Part shown: positions 6,482 to 10,769 of the stretch, piece after piece
Numbering within the stretch: the stretch's first letter is position 1
Layout of the letters: the number at the start of each line of letters is the position of its first letter
From: an uncultured Prevotella sp.
Lineage (GTDB): Bacteria > Bacteroidota > Bacteroidia > Bacteroidales > Bacteroidaceae
NCBI GenBank assembly: GCA_900546345.1
Contig: URCI01000074.1
Span: 1-10,769, forward strand
DNA: 10,769 nt
Direction: 5' to 3'
Program-made: the position numbers and the translations under genes
Notes under the pieces: generated by a model
Databases searched by the model: none
The model's input: the letters and a program-made list of their open reading frames with translations, nothing else
Told to the model about the DNA's origin: nothing

Positions 6482-6500
6482 GTAATACAGACGTAATACA
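6482..6500 (-). promoter_or_regulatory. Helically phased direct repeat upstream of the sppA promoter
   Basis: GTAATACA occurs at 6482-6489 and 6493-6500, an 11-bp repeat distance of about one DNA turn, some 47 bases upstream of the -33 box. This could be a site for a tandem-binding regulator, but the repeat is short and could be chance. Confidence 0.25.
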
Positions 6501-6503
6501 TGT

Positions 6504-6537
6504 GAGTAGGGGGAAAAAGGCTCCGATCTCCCTACTC
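6504..6537 (-). terminator. Stem-loop after the lipoprotein gene
   Basis: A perfect 8-bp inverted repeat, GAGTAGGG (6504-6511) and CCCTACTC (6530-6537), lies about 30 bases past the stop codon of the lipoprotein gene. No T-run follows on the minus strand, so it may be a weak terminator or an mRNA 3'-end hairpin. It marks the likely boundary before the sppA promoter. Confidence 0.45.
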
Positions 6538-6565
6538 CATCAATACAAACACGATCAAAGGACGA

Positions 6566-6979
6566 CTACGGCTTGTTCTGCTTCTGACGGGCATGAATGA
6601 TTCTGACCGTTCCGCACAGAGCATCATAGCGTACCTGCAAGGAATCACGCTTGACGCGTAACTGATTGCGGCGCAAGAGACTAGACTCAGCATTCATCTG
6701 CTGTATGGTAGCCTGCAAGGCGGAGTCGGTAAGTCCGATGTCGTGCTGTGTCATCTTCAGACTGGCATCTTGCCAAATGACAAGTGCACGCTGCCGGCTT
6801 TTGATGGCACGGGGATGTTTGGCACGCAACTGAGTAATGGCGTTGAGGGTGGCCTGGTACTCGCCCCGTTGATACAACGACTCTATCTTCTTCATCATTG
6901 GAGCAGCTTTCTCGTCTTCCGAAGGCTGACAAGAAAAGCAACAAACCGATACGACGATGGCTAGGAGCAATTTCTTCAT
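6566..6979 (-). CDS. Small TPR-like lipoprotein of unknown function
   Basis: This 137-residue protein begins with a short basic and hydrophobic signal sequence ending in C-C-F-S-C. C17 is the likely lipidated cysteine, followed by a polar, acidic stretch (Q-P-S-E-D-E) of the type often seen in exported Bacteroidetes lipoproteins. The mature part is all helical. Residues about 31-65 look like one tetratricopeptide-type helical hairpin (S-L-Y-Q-R-G-E-Y-Q-A-T-L followed by an R-A-K-H-P turn), and 75-137 are charged helix, possibly coiled coil. I recognise no enzymatic motif. It probably sits in the inner leaflet of the outer membrane or on the cell surface as a binding or scaffold protein. The start codon lies 30 bases after the alpha/beta hydrolase stop codon, so the two are probably co-transcribed. 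Confidence 0.8.
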   Translation of the reverse strand: MKKLLLAIVVSVCCFSCQPSEDEKAAPMMKKIESLYQRGEYQATLNAITQLRAKHPRAIKSRQRALVIWQDASLKMTQHDIGLTDSALQATIQQMNAESSLLRRNQLRVKRDSLQVRYDALCGTVRIIHARQKQNKP

Positions 6980-7009
6980 GGGAATAAGTTTTTTATACGA
7001 GGGAAATGA

Positions 7010-8014
7010 CTATGGTTCTGCATACTGCTCTACAAACTGTTTCACTGCGCGGCGATATGCCAAAGGATGGTCGTGGAGACTGCGCGCATGGGCTGAGCCA
7101 GGTGCAAGCCACTTCTGCTTGGGTTGCGGCTTTGCCTCATAGAGGGGATTTACCATCCACGTAGGCACAAACGTGTCCTTGGTGCCATGGATAAAAAGCA
7201 TCGGCTTGTGGCAGCGAGCTACCATCTTCAGCGGTGAAGCCTCGCCAAACGACCAGCCATAACGCACGCGGCAAAGAGCGGAGGCCGTATAGAGAAGGGG
7301 GAAAGACGGCAAGCCAAATTGGTCGCGCAACTCGCTTCCGAACTCATCCCATGCACTGGTATAACCACAGTCTTCTACAAAAGCCTTCACAAACGAAGGC
7401 GTCGGCTCACCGGAGACACACATCGTCGTTGCCGCTCCCATCGATATGCCATGCACAACCATACGGGAACTGTCAGCCTGTAAACCAAAACACTGATTGG
7501 CAACGCCCAGCCACCGAAGGACATCTTTCCGATCCAACCATCCCATCTGCTGATGATCACCGGCACTGCGTCCATTGCCGTAGAGTTCGGGCAGGAAGAC
7601 ATTGTAGTCCATCTCCTGATAGACCTTGGCCCATGGCAGCATGTAGAGGGCGCAATCAGTGTAGCCATGTACCACCACGGCGACCTTGTTACTTCGGTGA
7701 GGCGCATTGAGATAGACACCATGCAGACTGTCACCACGTTCATTGACGATGATGGTGTCATGAAGACAATGGTTGGCGCGAAGACTGTCGGTCCAAGTAC
7801 GTAACGATGGATAATCGTGCAGTACACGTTTCCAAATGTATGCTTCATGACGCCCCTTATTGAAGGTAGGCTGAAGGGCAAAGTCCAGCATATACCAGCT
7901 TGCGCCTCCCAACACAAGAAGCAGCAAGAGCACCACACCCGAAACAATCCAAAGGAATAGATGATGATTGCGTCGTCTTTCCATATACCTGATCTTAAGA
8001 TGATAAAAGGCCAC
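7010..8014 (-). CDS. Membrane-anchored alpha/beta hydrolase
   Basis: This serine hydrolase has an N-terminal membrane anchor and resembles the YqkD-type family of uncharacterised alpha/beta hydrolases. One transmembrane helix covers about 20-42, so the catalytic domain should be periplasmic. An oxyanion H116-G-Y-T-D lies early in the fold. The nucleophile is S191 in G189-I-S-M-G, the acid is D280 in H-G-T-K-D-T-F-V-P, and the histidine is H309 in G-S-A-H-A. All triad members are present. Other family marks are L144-Y-G-N-G-R-S, E214-D-C-G-Y-T-S and S260-P-L. The substrate is unknown; an ester or amide in the envelope fits the location. A second in-frame ATG at 7984 (residue 11, followed by Arg-rich sequence) is an equally good start. 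It lies 90 bases after murF-alr, with no clear promoter or terminator between them. Confidence 0.85.
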   Translation of the reverse strand: MAFYHLKIRYMERRRNHHLFLWIVSGVVLLLLLVLGGASWYMLDFALQPTFNKGRHEAYIWKRVLHDYPSLRTWTDSLRANHCLHDTIIVNERGDSLHGVYLNAPHRSNKVAVVVHGYTDCALYMLPWAKVYQEMDYNVFLPELYGNGRSAGDHQQMGWLDRKDVLRWLGVANQCFGLQADSSRMVVHGISMGAATTMCVSGEPTPSFVKAFVEDCGYTSAWDEFGSELRDQFGLPSFPLLYTASALCRVRYGWSFGEASPLKMVARCHKPMLFIHGTKDTFVPTWMVNPLYEAKPQPKQKWLAPGSAHARSLHDHPLAYRRAVKQFVEQYAEP

Positions 8015-8104
8015 AAATCGTCATTGCAGCCTCTATGTATTCTTGAAAGGAGACAACGGTAGGATCGCCGCTGCCTCCGTGGTTTTTATTCTGCTTTCCA
8101 GTAT

Positions 8105-10585
8105 TTAGTCGTCCTGATAATACACGCGTTTGACACGATTGCTAATGCCGGTCAGCACCTCATAAGGGATGGTATCAAGCGCATCGCTCAAGACTGTGAC
8201 AGGCAGATGGTCGCCGAAGATCTCCACAGAGTCGCCTTCCTTGCAGTCGATCCCGGTGACATCGATCATGGCAACATCCATGCAGATGTTGCCAACATAC
8301 TCGGCCTTCTTGCCGTTGACCAGGCAATAGCAGTGACGATTGCCGAGATGACGGTTGAGACCATCGGCATAGCCGATAGGAATGGCGGCAATGACACTGT
8401 CATGATCGATCTTGCCTTTGCGGCTGTAGCCCACTGTGTCACCGGCCGGAACGTTGCGCAGCTGAAGAATCGTGGTCTTCAGTGTTGACACGTTGTTGAT
8501 AATTTGATTGTTGCGGCTATTGATACCATAAAGTCCCAATCCCAAACGACACATATCTAATTGCCGTTCGGGGAAGTGCTCGATGCCGGCGGAGTTATCG
8601 ATATGGCGAAGAATCTTATGATCAAAAGCTGCCTGCAACTTCTTACTGCCCTCATCAAAGAGTTGGAACTGGTGTGCGGAGAATTCATCGAACGAGTTAT
8701 CGTCAGAGCCTACAAAGTGAGAGAAGACAGACCGCGGGATGATTGCGTTCTGATGTTTCAGCCGGTCGATAAGTTCATCCATGTCTTTTTCAGGATCGAA
8801 GCCCAGGCGATGCATGCCCGTATCGAGTTTGATATGGACAGGATAACCCGTGATACCCTCTTTCTCAGCAGCCTTGACCAATGCATCAAGCAGGCGGAAG
8901 GAATAGACTTCCGGCTCGAGATCATAGTCAAACATGGTCTTGAAAGCGCTCATCTCCGGGTTCATGATCATGATGTTGCTCGTGATACCATTACCGCGCA
9001 GCATGGCACCTTCATCGGCCACAGCCACTGCGAGATAGTCGACACGGTGATCTTGCAATGTCTTGGCAACCTCCACACTGCCAGCACCATAGGCGTCGGC
9101 CTTGATCATACATACGAGCTTGGTTTCCGGCTTCATGAACGAACGATAATAGTTGAGGTTTTTCACCACAGCACCTAAGTTCACTTCCAATACCGTCTCA
9201 TGAACTTTCTGCACAAGCAACTCCGTGATCTGATCGAAACCAAAGCTGCGAGCGCCCTTAAGCAGGATGACTTCATCGCGCAGGCTCTTGAAGACCTCGC
9301 TATGGATAAAGGCTTCAACGCTCTCAAAGAAGAACTTCTCTGCTATCTGTATTTCGTCGGCATATTCACTGATCACCTTTCCGATGCCAATGAACTTCAC
9401 CACACCACGCTTGCGCGCCAGGTCACTGACCTCGTGATAGAGTTCCGCAGGCTCTTCTCCGCTTTGGAAGATGTCACTAAGGATGAGTGTGCGACGACGG
9501 CCTTTGTGGTCAGGCCGACGGTTCATGAAGTCGAGCGCGATATCCAGCGAATTGATATCGGAGTTATAGGAGTCATTGATCAATGTACAGCCGTGGCGGC
9601 CTTCCTTCACCTCCAGGCGCATGGCGATCGGCTCCAACTGCTCCATGCGCTCAGCGAGTTGCTCGGCAGAGACACCGACATGCAGTGCTACAGCAGCGCA
9701 GATGATGGAGTTCGTGATCGACGCGTCGTCGATGAACGGAATCGTATAGCGGCTTTCCTTACCACCTTTATATATATAATGAATCGTTGTAGCCGAAGCT
9801 CTTTTCTCTATCTTCTTGACAAACATAGGCGCCTTGCTGTCTTTCAACGACCAACAAAGCCGTTCACCTTGATAATTGAACTCCCCTGCTACTTTATTAA
9901 TTATGGAGTCATCCTCGTTGTAGACCACCGTTTGCGCATCGTGGAAAAGAATCAGTTTCTCACGGCATTTTTCTTCCATAGAAGAGAAATTCTCCTGATG
10001 CGCGTCGCCAAGGTTGGTCAGCACGGCTATAGTGGGCTGGATGATGTCGCGCAACGCTAACATCTCACCAGGCTGACTGATACCTGCCTCAAAGATACCG
10101 ACTTGCGTGCTGTCGTCCATAAGCCAAACAGACAGTGGGACACCAATCTGAGAGTTATAGCTACGTGGACTGCGAGTGACATACAGCTGCGGAGAAAGCA
10201 ACTGATAGAGCCACTCCTTGACCATAGTCTTGCCATTGCTGCCCGTAATGCCAATGATAGGTATGTTGAACTCATCACGATGACGTTCAGCCAATCGCTG
10301 CAGCGCTTCCAAAGTATTGACAACTTTCAGAAAGTTTGCATTGGGATAATCAACAGCATAGCCAGCGGGTACGTCGGTGACTACAAAGTTGCGTACACCA
10401 CGACGGTAGAGCTCGGGGATGTAGTTATGGCCATCATTACGGGTTGACTTAAGGGCGAAGAACAAAGTCTCCTCGGGAAAACAAAGCGAGCGGCTGTCTG
10501 TTAATAGAAAGCCGACATTAGCGTCCGCACTACCAAAACGGCGTGCGCCGATGAGTGTGGTTACTTTTTCAATAGTATAAGTCAT
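8105..10585 (-). CDS. murF-alr: Bifunctional MurF ligase / alanine racemase
   Basis: This 826-residue fusion is typical of Bacteroidetes. The N-terminal half (1 to about 460) is MurF, which adds D-Ala-D-Ala to UDP-MurNAc-tripeptide with ATP. It has the P-loop G112-I-T-G-S-N-G-K-T, E166-A-G-I, N191-L-G-D-A-H and N337-D-S-Y-N-S. The C-terminal half (about 465-826) is a PLP-dependent alanine racemase, which makes D-Ala for the peptide stem. The PLP lysine is K495 in M-I-K-A-D-A-Y-G, the cofactor-binding R593 lies in D-T-G-M-H-R, the catalytic Tyr is Y720 in V-G-Y-S-R, and G765-N-I-C-M-D and the C-terminal Y-E-V-L-T-G are present. Both halves look intact. It acts in the cytosol and is the first gene of the minus-strand run, 22 bases downstream of its promoter's -7 box. 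Confidence 0.96.
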   Translation of the reverse strand: MTYTIEKVTTLIGARRFGSADANVGFLLTDSRSLCFPEETLFFALKSTRNDGHNYIPELYRRGVRNFVVTDVPAGYAVDYPNANFLKVVNTLEALQRLAERHRDEFNIPIIGITGSNGKTMVKEWLYQLLSPQLYVTRSPRSYNSQIGVPLSVWLMDDSTQVGIFEAGISQPGEMLALRDIIQPTIAVLTNLGDAHQENFSSMEEKCREKLILFHDAQTVVYNEDDSIINKVAGEFNYQGERLCWSLKDSKAPMFVKKIEKRASATTIHYIYKGGKESRYTIPFIDDASITNSIICAAVALHVGVSAEQLAERMEQLEPIAMRLEVKEGRHGCTLINDSYNSDINSLDIALDFMNRRPDHKGRRRTLILSDIFQSGEEPAELYHEVSDLARKRGVVKFIGIGKVISEYADEIQIAEKFFFESVEAFIHSEVFKSLRDEVILLKGARSFGFDQITELLVQKVHETVLEVNLGAVVKNLNYYRSFMKPETKLVCMIKADAYGAGSVEVAKTLQDHRVDYLAVAVADEGAMLRGNGITSNIMIMNPEMSAFKTMFDYDLEPEVYSFRLLDALVKAAEKEGITGYPVHIKLDTGMHRLGFDPEKDMDELIDRLKHQNAIIPRSVFSHFVGSDDNSFDEFSAHQFQLFDEGSKKLQAAFDHKILRHIDNSAGIEHFPERQLDMCRLGLGLYGINSRNNQIINNVSTLKTTILQLRNVPAGDTVGYSRKGKIDHDSVIAAIPIGYADGLNRHLGNRHCYCLVNGKKAEYVGNICMDVAMIDVTGIDCKEGDSVEIFGDHLPVTVLSDALDTIPYEVLTGISNRVKRVYYQDD

Positions 10586-10606
10586 TGCAATTGCTTTTAT
10601 CTACTG

Positions 10607-10637
10607 CAAAGATAGTGCAAACGAGCGGAATGACAAA
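10607..10637 (-). promoter_or_regulatory. Inner promoter of murF-alr
   Basis: On the minus strand, TTTG (10637-10634), a spacer of exactly 19 bases and TATCTTTG (10614-10607) match the Bacteroidetes consensus. The predicted start is near 10600, about 15 bases upstream of the ATG at 10585, so the leader is very short. The TATCTTTGCAGTA sequence is shared with the left-end promoter. Confidence 0.8.
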
Positions 10638-10644
10638 ATAAAAT

Positions 10645-10674
10645 GGAATGAAATGAAATTTTATTTTTCATTCC
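10645..10674. promoter_or_regulatory. Operator-like inverted repeat upstream of the murF-alr promoter
   Basis: GGAATGAAA (10645-10653) and TTTCATTCC (10666-10674) form the same 9-bp inverted repeat with 12-base gap as at the left end. A third GGAATGA (10627-10633) abuts the -33 box on the spacer side. The arrangement is the same at both loci even though one loop base differs between them. Confidence 0.4.
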
Positions 10675-10694
10675 CGAGTGCAGCCTAGCTTTTT

Positions 10695-10725
10695 TAAAGA
10701 TAGTGCAAACGAGCGGAATGACAAA
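10695..10725 (-). promoter_or_regulatory. Outer promoter copy with altered -7 box (right)
   Basis: On the minus strand TTTG (10725-10722), a 19-base spacer and TATCTTTA (10702-10695) repeat the arrangement of the left outer copy, including the final G-to-A change in the -7 box. It lies 88 bases upstream of the intact promoter. Confidence 0.45.
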
Positions 10726-10769
10726 ATAAAATGGAATGAAATGAAATTTTATTTTTCATTCCCGAGTGC

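Larger units (their letters stand above)
10608..10769 (-). repeat. Right tandem pair of the 88-bp-period promoter repeat
   Basis: Two copies of the 74-bp unit at 10608-10681 and 10696-10769 are identical over all 74 bases and separated by a 14-base spacer (10682-10695). They are inverted relative to the left-end pair, with 72 of 74 positions shared. The spacers of the two pairs differ but share a TAGGC core just before the next unit. The window ends exactly at the outer edge of a unit. Confidence 0.95.

Noticed and set aside
5754..6485. 243-residue plus-strand open frame opposite the sppA 5' end
   Set aside because: It is antisense to the SppA first domain and runs on through the sppA promoter region. 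The translation is Cys- and His-rich without family features.
8015..8104. Terminator or promoter between murF-alr and the hydrolase
   Set aside because: Only an imperfect stem (near ACGGTAGG and CCTCCGT) without a T-run is visible, and there is no TAnnTTTG box on the minus strand. The support is too weak for a feature.
9200..10060. 286-residue plus-strand open frame opposite murF-alr
   Set aside because: It is antisense to the conserved MurF domain and shows no motifs or promoter. It is a shadow of codon usage.
1..10769. Inverted repeats at both ends as the termini of a transposon or composite element
   Set aside because: No transposase or integrase lies between them, the cargo is core housekeeping genes, and each repeat forms a functional-looking promoter directly in front of a gene. 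The ends more likely reflect a dispersed promoter repeat and an assembly break.

Overview
The window looks like ordinary chromosome from a Bacteroidetes bacterium, most likely Prevotella or a close relative. The evidence is a fused MurF-Alr gene, Bacteroidetes-type ThiL, LpxK and 67K SppA proteins, promoters of the TTTG-N19/20-TAnnTTTG type, and no obvious Shine-Dalgarno sequences. LpxK implies a Gram-negative cell that makes lipid A. I see no phage, plasmid, CRISPR, transposase, rRNA or tRNA.

Layout: (1) 1-175, two tandem copies of a promoter-bearing repeat with an 88-bp period, pointing right. (2) 176-1336 (+), a membrane-anchored pseudokinase-like protein. (3) 1337-1482, two stem-loops, the second a bidirectional terminator between convergent genes. 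(4) 1483-10585, seven genes all on the minus strand. In transcription order these are murF-alr fusion, membrane alpha/beta hydrolase, small lipoprotein, sppA (with its own promoter), lpxK, pnp and thiL. (5) 10586-10769, a second tandem pair of the same repeat, pointing left into murF-alr.

The minus-strand run mixes envelope biogenesis (last cytoplasmic step of peptidoglycan precursor synthesis plus its D-Ala supply, the lipid A 4'-kinase, a membrane protease, an envelope hydrolase and a lipoprotein) with purine salvage and thiamine diphosphate synthesis. Gene spacing is tight: 30 nt between hydrolase and lipoprotein, 5 nt between sppA and lpxK, and a 116-nt overlap of lpxK with pnp. This suggests two transcription units, murF-alr/hydrolase/lipoprotein and sppA-lpxK-pnp-thiL.

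The genes are mostly housekeeping. The least ordinary features are the paired promoter repeats at both ends, each with an altered outer -7 box, an intact inner promoter and an operator-like inverted repeat. Next are the pseudokinase with a Ser/Thr/Gln-rich extracytoplasmic linker, the long lpxK/pnp overlap, and an Asp at the purine-selecting position of the nucleoside phosphorylase. Both window ends lie in the repeat, so this may be a whole contig broken at a dispersed repeat.
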